Shown: positions 16,279 to 25,745, numbered from the stretch's first letter. The stretch is 64,000 nucleotides of DNA from Stenotrophomonas bentonitica (GCF_013185915.1 NZ_JAAZUH010000002.1:620001-684000), one strand, 5' to 3'. Made by a program: numbers and translations. Notes: generated from the letters alone by a model not told the origin.

Positions 16279-17727
16279 TCACGCGACCACCAACCGCCCG
16301 CGCAATGAATTGCTGTACGCCTCGGTGATCTCCACGTCCACCAATTGCCCGACCAGACGCGCCTGGCCCGGGAAATTCACCGAGCGCATGTTCTCGGTCT
16401 TGCCGGTCAGCTCGTCCGCGTTGCGGCGCGACGGGCCCTCCACCAGCACCGTCTGCACCGTGCCGACCATCGCCTGCGAAATGGCCGCGGCCTGCTCGTT
16501 GATGCGCGCCTGCAGGCGCGACAGGCGTGCATGCTTCTCGGCGTCGGTGATCGTGTCTTCCAGGTCTGCCGCCGGGGTGCCGGGGCGACGCGAATAGATG
16601 AAGGAGAAGCTCTGGTCGAAGCCCACGTCTTCGATCAGCTTCATGGTCTTCTCGAAATCCGCCTCGGTTTCACCGGGGAAGCCGACGATGAAGTCCGAAC
16701 TGATCGAAATCTCCGGGCGCACTGCACGCAGCTTGCGGATCTTGGCCTTGAACTCCAGCGCGGTGTAGCCGCGCTTCATCGCCGACAGCACGCGGTCGCT
16801 GCCAGCCTGCACCGGCAGGTGCAGGAAGTTGGCCAGCTGCGGCACGTCGCGGTAAGCGTCCACCAGCGAGTCGCTGAACTCCAGCGGGTGCGAGGTGGTG
16901 AAGCGGATCCGGTCCACCCCGTCGATTTCGGCGATGGTGCGGATCAGCAGCCCCAGGTCGGCGAATTCGCCGTCGCCATACGGGCCACGATAGGCATTGA
17001 CGTTCTGGCCGAGCAGGTTGATCTCGCGCACGCCCTGCGCCGCCAATTGCGCCACTTCCACCACCACGTCCTCGAACGGGCGGCTGACTTCGGTGCCGCG
17101 GGTATAGGGCACCACGCAGAACGAGCAGTACTTGGAGCAGCCTTCCATGATCGAGACGAAGGCCGAGCCGCCCTCGGCGCGCGGTTCGGGCAGGCGGTCG
17201 AACTTCTCGATCTCCGGGAAGCTGATGTCGACCTGCGATTTCCCCGATTCGCGGCGCTGGCGGATCAGCTCCGGCAGGCGGTGCAGGGTCTGCGGGCCGA
17301 ACACCAGGTCCACGTGCGGGGCGCGTTTGATGATCGCCTCGCCTTCCTGCGAGGCCACGCAGCCACCGACCCCGATGATCACGCCACGACCGTTGTTCTT
17401 CAGTGCCTTCCAGTAGCCGAGCTGGCTGAACACCTTCTCCTGCGCCTTCTCGCGGATCGAGCAGGTGTTCATCAGCAGCACGTCGGCCTCGGCCGGGTCG
17501 TCGGTCAGCTCCAGGCCTTCTTCGGCGGCGAGCACGTCGGCCATCTTGGTCGAGTCGTACTCGTTCATCTGGCAACCGTGGGTCTTGATGTACAGCTTGC
17601 CGCGCACCGGGCCGGCCACCTGCGGGCGGGCGCCGGGCAGGGGCAGCAGGTCGGGGCGGGGCGAATCGGTGGCAGGCACGGCGGTGCCGGCCGAGGTCGG
17701 CAGGGTCGAAGCTGGCGTCCCGTTCAT
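16279..17727 (-). CDS. miaB: tRNA-2-methylthio-N6-dimethylallyladenosine synthase MiaB
   Basis: A 482-residue radical-SAM methylthiotransferase that modifies A37 of tRNAs reading U-starting codons. It has the N-terminal UPF0004 domain with three cluster cysteines ([32 protein letters not shown]), the radical-SAM motif CSKYCSFC near residue 197, and a C-terminal TRAM domain. ATG 17727 is chosen; an open extension upstream is not family-like. The N-terminal 35 residues are low-complexity. It is separated from ybeZ by the exporter operon, unlike the usual miaB-ybeZ arrangement. Confidence 0.94.
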   Translation of the reverse strand: MNGTPASTLPTSAGTAVPATDSPRPDLLPLPGARPQVAGPVRGKLYIKTHGCQMNEYDSTKMADVLAAEEGLELTDDPAEADVLLMNTCSIREKAQEKVFSQLGYWKALKNNGRGVIIGVGGCVASQEGEAIIKRAPHVDLVFGPQTLHRLPELIRQRRESGKSQVDISFPEIEKFDRLPEPRAEGGSAFVSIMEGCSKYCSFCVVPYTRGTEVSRPFEDVVVEVAQLAAQGVREINLLGQNVNAYRGPYGDGEFADLGLLIRTIAEIDGVDRIRFTTSHPLEFSDSLVDAYRDVPQLANFLHLPVQAGSDRVLSAMKRGYTALEFKAKIRKLRAVRPEISISSDFIVGFPGETEADFEKTMKLIEDVGFDQSFSFIYSRRPGTPAADLEDTITDAEKHARLSRLQARINEQAAAISQAMVGTVQTVLVEGPSRRNADELTGKTENMRSVNFPGQARLVGQLVDVEITEAYSNSLRGRLVVA

Positions 17728-17896
17728 GGCGCTTATTCCAGTCGGGTGGGCGGGCGCGCGGCCCTGGGCAGGGCGGCGGAATGGGCGGGCATTGTACCGG
17801 CTCCGGGGCCAGCCCCCCGGCGCGGAACGTGACGCGGTATGTGAATGTCGCGTCAAACCCTTGGCAAGGGCCCGCGAAACGGAGACACTCCGCGCC

Positions 17897-18841
17897 ATGA
17901 AGGGGATTCTGGGGATCGCTGCGCTGGCCTTGGCTGCGCTGACCGCTATGCCGGCCAGTGCGGGCACCCTGTACAAGTGCGTGGGTGCCGACGGCGTCCC
18001 CAATTACGTCAGCAAGCGGGTCTCCGGCGCCAGCTGCAGCGTGGTCAGCAGTTACCGGCCGGACCGCAGCGCCCCGCGCCGCTACGTTCCGCCACCGGCC
18101 CCCGCGCCCGCCGCCCCGGTGGCCGTCGCAGCGGTCGACGGCGGCAAGGCGACCAGCGCCATCACGCCCGCTTCGGCCCCGGCCCAGCCCGCCACCGTGC
18201 TCACCGCGGCCTCGGCCCCGGCCCCGGCGGCCGCACCGTCCGGTGGCAAGGCGCCGCGCGTGGTCAACGGGCAGGTCTATTCCTACATGCAGGACGGGGT
18301 GCGCCACTACACCAGCCAGCGGCCGGCGCAGCTGGCCAGCCTTGGCCAGGTCCGCACCATCCGCTACAGCTACATCGAGCGCTGCTATGCCTGCGGCGCC
18401 AACCCGGGCGTCAACTTTGGCTCGGTCCGCCTCAACACCACCGCCTTCCAGTCCGAGATCTCCGCCGCCGCGCGCGAGTTCGGGGTGGAAGAAGCGATCG
18501 TGCGCGCCATCATCCATGCCGAATCGGCCTACAACCCGACCGCGCTCAGCCGTGCCGGCGCGCAGGGCCTGATGCAGCTGATGCCGCCCACCGCGCGTCG
18601 TTTCGGCGTCACCGATTCGTACGATGCCGCGCAGAACATCCGCGGCGGCGTGCAGTACCTGTCGTGGCTGCTCAAGCGCTTCAACGGCAACCTGACCCTG
18701 GCCGCCGCCGGTTACAACGCCGGCGAAGGCGCGGTCGACCGCCATGGTGGCGTACCGCCGTACAGCGAAACCCAGTACTACGTGAAGCGCGTGGCCCAGT
18801 TGGCCGAGCGCTATCGCGGTGCCACCAGCACGGCGCAATGA
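17897..18841 (+). CDS. Secreted lytic transglycosylase (SLT domain) with DUF4124-like segments
   Basis: A 314-residue protein with a signal peptide (cleavage near ASAG). Two short DUF4124-like segments ([16 protein letters not shown] and [17 protein letters not shown]) flank a Pro/Ala-rich linker. The C-terminal SLT domain has the catalytic Glu in [14 protein letters not shown], then GLMQLMP and [10 protein letters not shown]. It would cleave peptidoglycan glycan strands in the periplasm. A GGAG lies 9-12 bases before the ATG. It stands alone between miaB (divergent) and petA. Confidence 0.88.
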   Translation: MKGILGIAALALAALTAMPASAGTLYKCVGADGVPNYVSKRVSGASCSVVSSYRPDRSAPRRYVPPPAPAPAAPVAVAAVDGGKATSAITPASAPAQPATVLTAASAPAPAAAPSGGKAPRVVNGQVYSYMQDGVRHYTSQRPAQLASLGQVRTIRYSYIERCYACGANPGVNFGSVRLNTTAFQSEISAAAREFGVEEAIVRAIIHAESAYNPTALSRAGAQGLMQLMPPTARRFGVTDSYDAAQNIRGGVQYLSWLLKRFNGNLTLAAAGYNAGEGAVDRHGGVPPYSETQYYVKRVAQLAERYRGATSTAQ

Positions 18842-18875
18842 TGTCCGGATCCCGTCGATCATCGGACTGAATGCG

Positions 18876-18905
18876 TTGTGCGCAGGACTTTGCTTCCGCT
18901 ATAGT
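18876..18905 (+). promoter_or_regulatory. Predicted sigma-70 promoter for petABC
   Basis: TTGTGC (18876-18881), an 18-bp spacer, and TATAGT (18900-18905), ending 79 bases before the petA start codon. Good -10, fair -35. Confidence 0.5.
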
Positions 18906-18984
18906 CGTTCCTGATTCATTGTGGACTGGCCCCCACCGGTCTGCTGGCAGCCTCAAGCTACCTAAATCAATATCGGAGTGCCGG

Positions 18985-19605
18985 ATGGCCAACGATGGGG
19001 TAAACGATCCAGTAAACACTGGACGTCGACGATTTCTTTCAGCAACCACTGCAGTGGTGGGAGCGGTCGGCGTCGGTTTTGCAGCAGTTCCGTTCATCAA
19101 GTCCTGGAATCCCAGTGCCCGCGCCAAGCTGGCCGGTGCGCCCGTGACTGCCGACATCAGCGCGCTGCAGGAAGGCCAGCGACTGGTCATGGAGTGGCGA
19201 GGCCAGCCGATCTGGATCGTCAAACGCTCCAAGGCCATCCTCGAGGCGTTGCCCGGGCTGGATGGTCGCCTGAGGGACCCCGAGTCCAAGGTGGCTGACC
19301 AGCAGCCGGCCTACGTGCTCAAGCAGAACCCCGAATTCCGTTCGATCAAGGCCGAGGTCTCGGTCCTGGTCGGGCTGTGCACGCACCTGGGCTGCTCGCC
19401 GGAAATGATCGCCGAGATCCGCCCCGAGCCGTTCGACCCCGAGTGGAAGGGCGGCTACTTCTGCCCCTGCCACAAGTCGCGCTTCGACATGTCCGGCCGC
19501 GTCTTCCAGGGCGTCCCGGCGCCGATCAACCTGCTGGTGCCGCCGCACCATTACCAGGACGACAGCACCATCATCATCGGCGTTGATCCGCAGGGGGCAG
19601 CGTAA
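18985..19605 (+). CDS. petA: Cytochrome bc1 complex Rieske iron-sulfur subunit
   Basis: A 206-residue Rieske protein. A twin-arginine-like N-terminus (GRRRFLSATT) leads into the single membrane anchor. The 2Fe-2S ligands are in CTHLGC (near 132) and CPCHKS (near 157). It carries electrons from ubiquinol to cytochrome c1 on the periplasmic side. CGGAG lies seven bases before ATG 18985; an upstream in-frame ATG at 18871 would not fit the family. First gene of the petABC operon, with petB starting 3 bases after its stop. Confidence 0.95.
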   Translation: MANDGVNDPVNTGRRRFLSATTAVVGAVGVGFAAVPFIKSWNPSARAKLAGAPVTADISALQEGQRLVMEWRGQPIWIVKRSKAILEALPGLDGRLRDPESKVADQQPAYVLKQNPEFRSIKAEVSVLVGLCTHLGCSPEMIAEIRPEPFDPEWKGGYFCPCHKSRFDMSGRVFQGVPAPINLLVPPHHYQDDSTIIIGVDPQGAA

Positions 19606-19607
19606 GC

Positions 19608-20867
19608 ATGGCCAACATCCTTTCCCGTACCGCCACCGGCGTCTTCGACTGGGTCAACGCCCGTGCGCCCGGCCTGATGCCGGTGTACCGCAAGCATGTC
19701 AGCGAGTACTACGCGCCCAAGAACTTCAATCTCTGGTACTACTTCGGTTCGTTGGCGCTGCTGATCCTGGTCAACCAGATCGTGACCGGCATCTTCCTCA
19801 CCATGCATTACAAGACCAGCGCGGCGGAAGCCTTCGCGTCGGTCGAGTACATCATGCGCGACGTGGAGTGGGGCTGGCTGATCCGCTACATGCACTCCAC
19901 CGGGGCCTCGCTGTTCTTCATCGTGGTCTACCTGCACATGTTCCGCGGCCTGATGTACGGCAGCTACCAGAAGCCGCGCGAGCTGGTCTGGATCCTGGGC
20001 ATGCTGATCTACCTGGTGCTGATGGCCGAAGCCTTCATGGGCTACGTGCTGCCGTGGGGGCAGATGTCGTTCTGGGGCGCGAAGGTCATCATCTCGCTCT
20101 TCGGCGCGATCCCGGTGATCGGCAACGGACTCACCGAATGGATCATGGGCGACTACCTGCCCAGCGACGCCACGCTCAACCGCTTCTTCGCACTGCACGT
20201 GATCGCACTGCCGCTGGTGCTGCTGCTGCTGGTCGTGCTGCACCTGGGCGCGCTGCACGAAGTGGGCTCCAACAACCCGGACGGCGTGGAGATCAAGAAG
20301 GGCCCGAAGGGCAACCGCTGGTCGCCGACCGCGCCTACCGACGGCATCCCGTTCCATCCGTATTACACCCTCAAGGACGGCGTGGGCGCCGGGTTCCTGC
20401 TGGTACTGGCGGCCTTCATCATCTTCTTCGCGCCCGGCTTTGGCGGGCTGTTCCTGGAGCACGACAACTTCACCGAGGCCAACCGCCTGGTCACCCCCGA
20501 GCACATCAAGCCGGTCTGGTACTACACGCCGTACTACGCGATGTTGCGCGTGGTGCCCAACAAGCTGGGCGGCGTGATCGTGATGTTCTCGGCCATCGCC
20601 ATTTTGTTCCTGGTGCCGTGGCTGGACCGCGCACGGGTCAAGTCGTACCGCTACCGCGGGGTGCTGTCCAAGGCACTGCTGGGCGTGTTCGCGGTGTGCT
20701 TCATCTGGCTGGGCGTGATCGGCTCGGGCCCCGGCACCGACGCGCATGAAACCTATGTCGGACGCGTGCTGACCTTCCTCTACTTCGCCTTCTTCATCAC
20801 CATGCCGATATGGACCAAGCTGGACAGGACCAAGCCGGTACCGGACCGGGTGACCATGCATGACTGA
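19608..20867 (+). CDS. petB: Cytochrome b subunit of the bc1 complex
   Basis: A 419-residue integral membrane protein with about eight helices and the paired haem-binding histidines in helices B and D (YMHSTGASLFFIVVYLHMFRG and ALHVIALPLVLLLLVVLHLG). The Qo-site PEWY-like loop appears as TPEHIKPVWYYTPYYAMLR. It forms the quinone-oxidising core. It overlaps petC by eight bases. Confidence 0.95.
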   Translation: MANILSRTATGVFDWVNARAPGLMPVYRKHVSEYYAPKNFNLWYYFGSLALLILVNQIVTGIFLTMHYKTSAAEAFASVEYIMRDVEWGWLIRYMHSTGASLFFIVVYLHMFRGLMYGSYQKPRELVWILGMLIYLVLMAEAFMGYVLPWGQMSFWGAKVIISLFGAIPVIGNGLTEWIMGDYLPSDATLNRFFALHVIALPLVLLLLVVLHLGALHEVGSNNPDGVEIKKGPKGNRWSPTAPTDGIPFHPYYTLKDGVGAGFLLVLAAFIIFFAPGFGGLFLEHDNFTEANRLVTPEHIKPVWYYTPYYAMLRVVPNKLGGVIVMFSAIAILFLVPWLDRARVKSYRYRGVLSKALLGVFAVCFIWLGVIGSGPGTDAHETYVGRVLTFLYFAFFITMPIWTKLDRTKPVPDRVTMHD

Positions 20868-21606
20868 CCACTGGATTGTCCGGCTGGCCTGCGCGGCCGC
20901 CCTGATGCTGGCGAGTACCGTGGCCGGTGCCGCCGAAGGCGGCAAGACCCTGCAGGCCGGCAACGACCTGGGCGACCGCGCGTCGCTGCAGCGCGGCGCG
21001 CAGCTGTACATGAACTACTGCTCCGGCTGCCACGCGCTCAAGTACCTGCGTTACTCGCGCATGGCCGCCGACCTGGGGCTGAGCGAAGAAGAGGTCATGA
21101 ACAACCTCAACTTCACCGGCGTGCCGATCGGCGAACCGGTGCCGGTGACCATGCCGCACGCCCAGGCCGAGAAGTGGTTCGGCAAGATGCCGCCGGATCT
21201 CAGCCTGATCTCGCGGGTGCGCGGCAGCGACTGGATCTACACCTACCTCAAGTCGTTCTACCTGGACCCGACCCGGCCGCTGGGCTGGAACAATGCCTTG
21301 TTCCCCAATGCCTCCATGCCCAACCCGCTGTGGGAAATGCAGGGCCTGCAGCATGCGGTGAAAGGCAAGCCGGAAGCACCGGGCGCCGATGCGCCGGTGA
21401 CCGGACTGACTCTGGCCCAGCCCGGCAGCCTCGACCCGGGGCAGTATGACCAGGCGGTGCGTGACATCACCAATTTCCTGGAGTACGCCGGCGAGCCGGC
21501 CGCGCTGAAGCGGCAGCAGCTGGGCGTGTGGGTGGTGCTGTTCCTGGCATTGCTGACCTTCCTGATCTACCTGTTGAAGAAGGAATACTGGAAGGACGTG
21601 CACTGA
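20860..21606 (+). CDS. petC: Cytochrome c1
   Basis: A 248-residue protein with an N-terminal signal peptide (cleaved near VAGAAEG), one c-type haem motif CSGCH near residue 50, a likely axial Met in the later part, and a C-terminal membrane anchor (VVLFLALLTFLIYLLKKEYW). It passes electrons from the Rieske protein to soluble cytochrome c. It overlaps the end of petB and closes the operon. Confidence 0.94.
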   Translation: MTDHWIVRLACAAALMLASTVAGAAEGGKTLQAGNDLGDRASLQRGAQLYMNYCSGCHALKYLRYSRMAADLGLSEEEVMNNLNFTGVPIGEPVPVTMPHAQAEKWFGKMPPDLSLISRVRGSDWIYTYLKSFYLDPTRPLGWNNALFPNASMPNPLWEMQGLQHAVKGKPEAPGADAPVTGLTLAQPGSLDPGQYDQAVRDITNFLEYAGEPAALKRQQLGVWVVLFLALLTFLIYLLKKEYWKDVH

Positions 21607-21626
21607 GGTCCTGTGATTGGCGGCGT

Positions 21627-21650
21627 CGATCGATGTGCCTGCATCGATCG
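21627..21650. other. Perfect inverted repeat after petC
   Basis: CGATCGATG (21627-21635) and CATCGATCG (21642-21650) form a 9-bp perfect stem with a 6-base loop. No T tract follows, so it is a weak terminator candidate; it could instead be a protein-binding palindrome in the petC-sspA gap. Confidence 0.5.
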
Positions 21651-21776
21651 GCCTACGTCTATCGGCCTATTGGCTTTTGTGATGGGCAGTTGCACACTCG
21701 GGACCTGTGACGACTGTCGGCAATGGGCCGGCGGCGCCGATGCAGTCGACGGATATCGGCTGCTGGAGAGCCTTTG

Positions 21777-22412
21777 ATGGCGGCGAGCGTACGCATGCGG
21801 AATACCCTGACGCTGTTTTCCTCGAACGACGACGTGCTGTGCCATCGCGTGCGCCTGGTGCTGGCTGCCAAGGGCGTTACCTATGATTTCGTCCCGGTCG
21901 ACCCGCAGAACCCGCCCGAGGACCTGATCGACCTCAACCCGTACCACTCGGTGCCGACCCTGGTCGAGCGCGAGCTGGTGCTGTACGCGGCCTCGGTGGT
22001 CAGCGAGTACCTCGACGAACGCTATCCGCACCCGCCGCTGATGCCGGTAGACCCGCTGTCGCGTGCGCGCATCCGCCTGGCGATGCTGCGCATCGAACAC
22101 GACTGGGTGCCGCAGGTGCAGGCGATCCAGCTGGGCAACAAGACCCAGGCCGAAGCCGGTCGCAAGCGCCTGAAGGAACTGCTGACCAGTGCGGTGCCGC
22201 TGTTCAAGGCCAGCAAGTTCTTCCTCAACCCGGAAATGAGCCTGGCCGATTGCGCCATGGCGCCGATCATCTGGCGCCTGCAGTCGCTGGACGTGCCGTT
22301 GCCGAAGGACGGCAAGTCGATCGAAGACTACGGCAACCGCATCTTCCGCCATCCCGGCTTCATCCGCAGCCTCACCGACCAGGAAAAGAAGCTGCGCGAG
22401 CTGCCGGCCTGA
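21777..22412 (+). CDS. sspA: Stringent starvation protein A
   Basis: A 211-residue GST-fold protein that, in other gammaproteobacteria, binds RNA polymerase and alters promoter use in stationary phase and stress. It has the thioredoxin-like N-half (LFSSNDDVLCHRVRLVLAAKG) and the conserved YHSVPTLVER block. ATG 21777 has GGAGAG upstream. It is followed by sspB, the usual order, and lies downstream of petABC. Confidence 0.9.
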   Translation: MAASVRMRNTLTLFSSNDDVLCHRVRLVLAAKGVTYDFVPVDPQNPPEDLIDLNPYHSVPTLVERELVLYAASVVSEYLDERYPHPPLMPVDPLSRARIRLAMLRIEHDWVPQVQAIQLGNKTQAEAGRKRLKELLTSAVPLFKASKFFLNPEMSLADCAMAPIIWRLQSLDVPLPKDGKSIEDYGNRIFRHPGFIRSLTDQEKKLRELPA

Positions 22413-22448
22413 GAACCGTTTCGCTGCGCGGACGCGTACACTTGCGGC

Positions 22449-22889
22449 ATGACTGAAGACACTTTCCGCATGACCAGCCACCGCCCGTACCTGTTGCGGG
22501 CCCTGGTGGAATGGATCAACGACAACGACCTGACCCCGCACATCCTGGTCGACGCCGGCATGCCCGGCGTGCAGGTGCCGCCGAGCGCGGTGAAGGATGG
22601 TCGGGTGGTGCTCAACATCGCCGAACGCGCTGTGGTGCGCCTGCATATCGACAACGACAGCGTGAGCTTCTCGGCGCGCTTTTCCGGCACCAGCTACCCG
22701 GTGCAGGTGCCGATCTCGGCCGTGCTGGCGGTCTACGCCCGCGAGACCGGGCAGGGCATGGCGCTGCCGGACGACATTCCCGGCCACGAGCCGAGCCCGG
22801 ACGATACGCTCCCGCCGGACGACACCCCGACCCCGGACGACACCCCGCCCAAGCCCAGCGGCCGTCCGCACCTGCGGGTAGTGAAATAA
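22449..22889 (+). CDS. sspB: ClpXP adaptor SspB
   Basis: A 146-residue adaptor that delivers ssrA-tagged proteins to ClpXP. The folded SspB domain spans residues 10-105 (RPYLLRALVEWINDN, VLNIAERAV, SARFSGTSYPVQVPISAVLAVYARE). A flexible acidic linker with three PDDT-type repeats leads to the C-terminal ClpX-binding peptide LRVVK, as in E. coli. An in-frame ATG at 22470 is a shorter alternative start. Confidence 0.93.
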   Translation: MTEDTFRMTSHRPYLLRALVEWINDNDLTPHILVDAGMPGVQVPPSAVKDGRVVLNIAERAVVRLHIDNDSVSFSARFSGTSYPVQVPISAVLAVYARETGQGMALPDDIPGHEPSPDDTLPPDDTPTPDDTPPKPSGRPHLRVVK

Positions 22890-22890
22890 A

Positions 22891-22917
22891 AAATCGCCGC
22901 CCCATGGGCGGCGATTT
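22891..22917. terminator. Bidirectional terminator between sspB and DUF3301 gene
   Basis: A 12-bp perfect stem AAATCGCCGCCC/GGGCGGCGATTT with loop CAT, preceded by an A run that provides a T run on the minus strand. It lies between convergent genes. Confidence 0.85.
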
Positions 22918-22924
22918 CGTTTCC

Positions 22925-23281
22925 CTATACGTCTTCGGCGCCGCTGGTATCCACGCTGCGGCGGATCTCGCTGATGCGCGCCGCCGACGGCCCCACGAAC
23001 GCCACCAGCTGGTCGCCACGCAGCACCATGCGGCCGGTGTGGCGGTCGATGCCGTCGTGCGAGTACTCGAAGCGGTAGGTGCGCTCCCAGCCCAGCCAGC
23101 CGTTCTCCTTGCGGCACACGCGGATGCTGCTGGCATGCACGGCCTGGTCCAGCCACTGCACGTCGGCGGCGCGGCAGGCATTGCGGCCCAGTTCGATCGC
23201 GCGCTCGGCGGCGGCGCGCGACGAATTCCAGAACGCGTAGGCGAAGGCACCGCCAATCATCAACAGGATCAAGCTGGGCAT
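22925..23281 (-). CDS. DUF3301 family protein
   Basis: A 118-residue protein with one N-terminal transmembrane helix and a soluble domain containing the DUF3301 blocks NACRAADVQWLDQAV and WERTYRFEYSHDG. Function is unknown. Single-pass inner-membrane anchoring with the domain in the cytoplasm is likely. It lies downstream of the DUF2272 gene and may be cotranscribed with it. Confidence 0.8.
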   Translation of the reverse strand: MPSLILLMIGGAFAYAFWNSSRAAAERAIELGRNACRAADVQWLDQAVHASSIRVCRKENGWLGWERTYRFEYSHDGIDRHTGRMVLRGDQLVAFVGPSAARISEIRRSVDTSGAEDV

Positions 23282-23342
23282 CGGCGGCTCGGCACGGCAT
23301 CGGGGTCAGGAACCTCCAAGATGGCGACGAACCGGTCGCGGA

Positions 23343-24479
23343 TCAACCCGGCTGCGGTTCGTCCACTTTGTTGGGCGGCTGCTGCGGCTGCTGCGGCGGG
23401 GGAGGCGATTGCGGCGACTGCGGCGGCACGGGGCGCGGCGGAACCACGCGCGGGAAGGTCAGCTTCTGCGGCGGCGGGGTCGCCGGTACGCCCGGCTGGG
23501 CGGTTGCAGGCGGTGGGGGAGTGGTCGGCGCATACGCGGGTACGGGCGCCGCCGCGGGTGTTGGCGCTGGCGGGTAGCTGGGCGTGTATCCCATCGGCGA
23601 GGTCGCCACCAGCTTCAGCAGGGCCGCCCAGTCCTGGCGGTTGAAGTTGCACTCATCCTCGCGGCCCGGCGTGCAGCCGACGCCGTACGGATCGTAGGAG
23701 CGGGCCGGCGGCAGTTGGATGCGGCCGTTGCGGTCCAGGGGCAGCTTGCGCATCGCCACCGTGTTCATGACGTTGCCGCCGATCAGGTACAGGGTGTGGT
23801 CGCCGCCCATGTTGGCCGCGATCACCACCTCGCAGTGCGATTTCCAGTTCGCCACCTTGCCCCCGCTGAGCTGCTGCACCAGCCCGGCGTAGCTCAGCGT
23901 TTCGTCGCGGTCGCGCAGGTAGCACAGCAGGTCGCCGGGGGAGGGCTTCTCCTGCGCCGGGTCGGTCATCCGGTACGGGCCGCTGTTCTGGTAGGCCGCG
24001 CGGATGTAGTCGATGTGGCGCGGCGAGCGGGTAAAGCCCGGCACGCCCGCACGGCTCATCACCCAGGAGATGAATGCCGCCGACCACGGGTTGTCGATCA
24101 GGAAGGCCCGGCAGTCACTGTCGCTGTAGCGTGTGCCGAACGGCTGCATGCAGCTGGTCGCGCCGGGCTGGCTGCCCATCGGGCCCAGGGTGCCGCTGTC
24201 GCGCCAGTAGGCGACCACGCGCTGCCAGGCCGGCATGCTGTCGTCGGAGAGGTACAGCCGCTCGGCTTCGCTGACGCCGAGGTTGGCGGCGCGTCCTTCG
24301 GCGTCGATGAAGGGCCGGTACCACAGGCGGTGCTCGTTGCAGGCGGTGCGCACGATGCTGACGGCCAGCGGGCTCAGTCCATAGCGCGGTGGGATGTCGC
24401 AGACTTCGGCGGCGGCAGCGGTGCCCGGCAGCAGCAGCGCTGCGGGCGAGAGGCAGGCAAGCAGGAGCAGGGGGCGCAT
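23343..24479 (-). CDS. Secreted DUF2272 protein with proline-rich tail
   Basis: A 378-residue exported protein. A signal peptide (MRPLLLLACLSPAALLLPG) is followed by a DUF2272-type domain (about residues 60-260; PWSAAFISWVMSRAGVPGF, GDLLCYLRDRDETL, SHCEVVIA), which resembles CHAP/NlpC-like folds; a Cys-His pair is plausible but not proven. The last 80 residues are almost only Pro, Ala, Gln and Thr. ATG 24479 has GGAGAG upstream; a longer in-frame start is unlikely. A cell-wall or extracellular role is a guess. Confidence 0.75.
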   Translation of the reverse strand: MRPLLLLACLSPAALLLPGTAAAAEVCDIPPRYGLSPLAVSIVRTACNEHRLWYRPFIDAEGRAANLGVSEAERLYLSDDSMPAWQRVVAYWRDSGTLGPMGSQPGATSCMQPFGTRYSDSDCRAFLIDNPWSAAFISWVMSRAGVPGFTRSPRHIDYIRAAYQNSGPYRMTDPAQEKPSPGDLLCYLRDRDETLSYAGLVQQLSGGKVANWKSHCEVVIAANMGGDHTLYLIGGNVMNTVAMRKLPLDRNGRIQLPPARSYDPYGVGCTPGREDECNFNRQDWAALLKLVATSPMGYTPSYPPAPTPAAAPVPAYAPTTPPPPATAQPGVPATPPPQKLTFPRVVPPRPVPPQSPQSPPPPQQPQQPPNKVDEPQPG

Positions 24480-24561
24480 ACGCGCTCTCCAGGTGGGGGC
24501 CCGCACAGCGTCGCAAACACGACTTGCCCGCACCGTGAAAATCCGATGCGTGCCAACCCGA

Positions 24562-25419
24562 CTACCGCGGCGGCTCACCCAGTTTCAACGACAGATCGAT
24601 CGCCTGCACATGCTTGGTCAAGCCCCCGATCGAGATGCAGTCCACCCCGTCTTCGGCAATCGCGCGCAGCCCGTCCAGGTCCACGCTGCCGGACACCTCC
24701 AGCGGAATCCGCCCGGCGGCGATGCGCACCGCCTCGCGCCGCGTGGCGGCGTCGAAGTCATCGATCAGGATCCGGTCGCAGCCCACTGCCAGCGCCTCCC
24801 GCAGCTGGTCCAGGTCTTCCACCTCCACCACCAGCGGCAGCTGCGGCCACTGCGCGCGTGCGGCCTGCACCGCAGCGGTCAGCGACCCGGCGGCGCGGAT
24901 GTGGTTTTCCTTGAGCATCACAGTGTCGAACAGGCCCTGCCGATGGTTGACGCCACCGCCACAGCGCACCGCGTACTTCTGTGCCACGCGCAGCCCCGGC
25001 AGGGTCTTGCGCGTATCCAGGATCCGCGTGCCGGTACCGGCCACGGCAGCCACGTAGCGGGCCGTGGTGGTCGCGGTGCCGGACAGCGTCTGCAGGAAAT
25101 TCAGCGAGGTGCGCTCGGCACTGACCAGGCTGCGGTTGCGCCCGTGCAGGATCGCCAGCACCGTGCCGGCGGAGACCGTATCGCCTTCGGCGACCCGCCA
25201 CTCGATCCGTACGTCCGGATCCAGCGCCTGGTGGGTCGCGTCGAACCACGGCCGACCGGCGATCACCGCGTCCTGCTTGCACAGCAGGTAGGCGCTGTCC
25301 GGGCGGTCCGGGAGCAGGGCGGCGGTGACGTCGCCGCTGCCGATGTCCTCGGCCAGGGCGCGGGCCACGTCGGCCTGGACCTGAGCCGGGGCCGGAGGCG
25401 TCAGCGGGGCCGGGCTCAT
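24562..25419 (-). CDS. nadC: Nicotinate-nucleotide pyrophosphorylase (carboxylating)
   Basis: A 285-residue quinolinate phosphoribosyltransferase making nicotinate mononucleotide from quinolinate and PRPP, the last step of de novo pyridine-ring synthesis. Conserved blocks include LNFLQTLSGTAT, RKTLPGLRVAQKYAV and the substrate-site GGGVNHRQGLFD. The C-terminal barrel has VEVEDLDQL and ISIGGLTKHVQAIDLSL. The start overlaps the stop of the upstream small gene (ATGA). Confidence 0.95.
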   Translation of the reverse strand: MSPAPLTPPAPAQVQADVARALAEDIGSGDVTAALLPDRPDSAYLLCKQDAVIAGRPWFDATHQALDPDVRIEWRVAEGDTVSAGTVLAILHGRNRSLVSAERTSLNFLQTLSGTATTTARYVAAVAGTGTRILDTRKTLPGLRVAQKYAVRCGGGVNHRQGLFDTVMLKENHIRAAGSLTAAVQAARAQWPQLPLVVEVEDLDQLREALAVGCDRILIDDFDAATRREAVRIAAGRIPLEVSGSVDLDGLRAIAEDGVDCISIGGLTKHVQAIDLSLKLGEPPR

Positions 25420-25685
25420 TTTTCCGGGAAGTCGGCGATCTGCGCGGTGTCGATGGCCTCTTCGGCCAGCAGCACCGGAATGCCGTCGTCCACGCGGAAC
25501 ACCTGCTTGCGGTCGCGGGTCAGCAACGCCTCGCGCAGCTTTTCGCCCTGCGGGTCGCCGCTGACCTTGGTCACGGCACCGGCCGCGATGGCCTTGTTCA
25601 GGGCCTCAAGGCCCGTGGCGTCAAGGAGGGACAGGGGCTGGCGGGTCTGCGGCGAGCACAGCCGGTCGATGACGTTGCGGTTCAT
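25416..25685 (-). CDS. Trm112-like/UPF0434 family protein lacking most zinc cysteines
   Basis: An 89-residue protein resembling the YcaR/Trm112 family: N-terminal VIDRLCSPQTRQPLSLL, central EALLTRDRKQVFRVDDGIPVLL, and a short acidic end. In E. coli ycaR lies between lpxK and kdsB; here it is next to nadC with ATGA overlap, while lpxK-kdsB at 49.7-51.6 kb have no such gene between them. Only one cysteine of the usual zinc ligands remains. Function unknown, possibly a methyltransferase helper. Confidence 0.75.
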   Translation of the reverse strand: MNRNVIDRLCSPQTRQPLSLLDATGLEALNKAIAAGAVTKVSGDPQGEKLREALLTRDRKQVFRVDDGIPVLLAEEAIDTAQIADFPEK

Positions 25686-25692
25686 GGGGTTC

Positions 25693-25720
25693 TTCGTAAT
25701 GCGTGGAAGGCGGCTAGAAT
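25693..25720 (+). promoter_or_regulatory. Possible promoter for purEK
   Basis: TTCGTA (25693-25698), 16-bp spacer, TAGAAT (25715-25720), 25 bases before the purE ATG. Good -10, weak -35. Confidence 0.4.
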
Positions 25721-25745
25721 ACGTCTTTAAGGCAGGTGACGGCCA

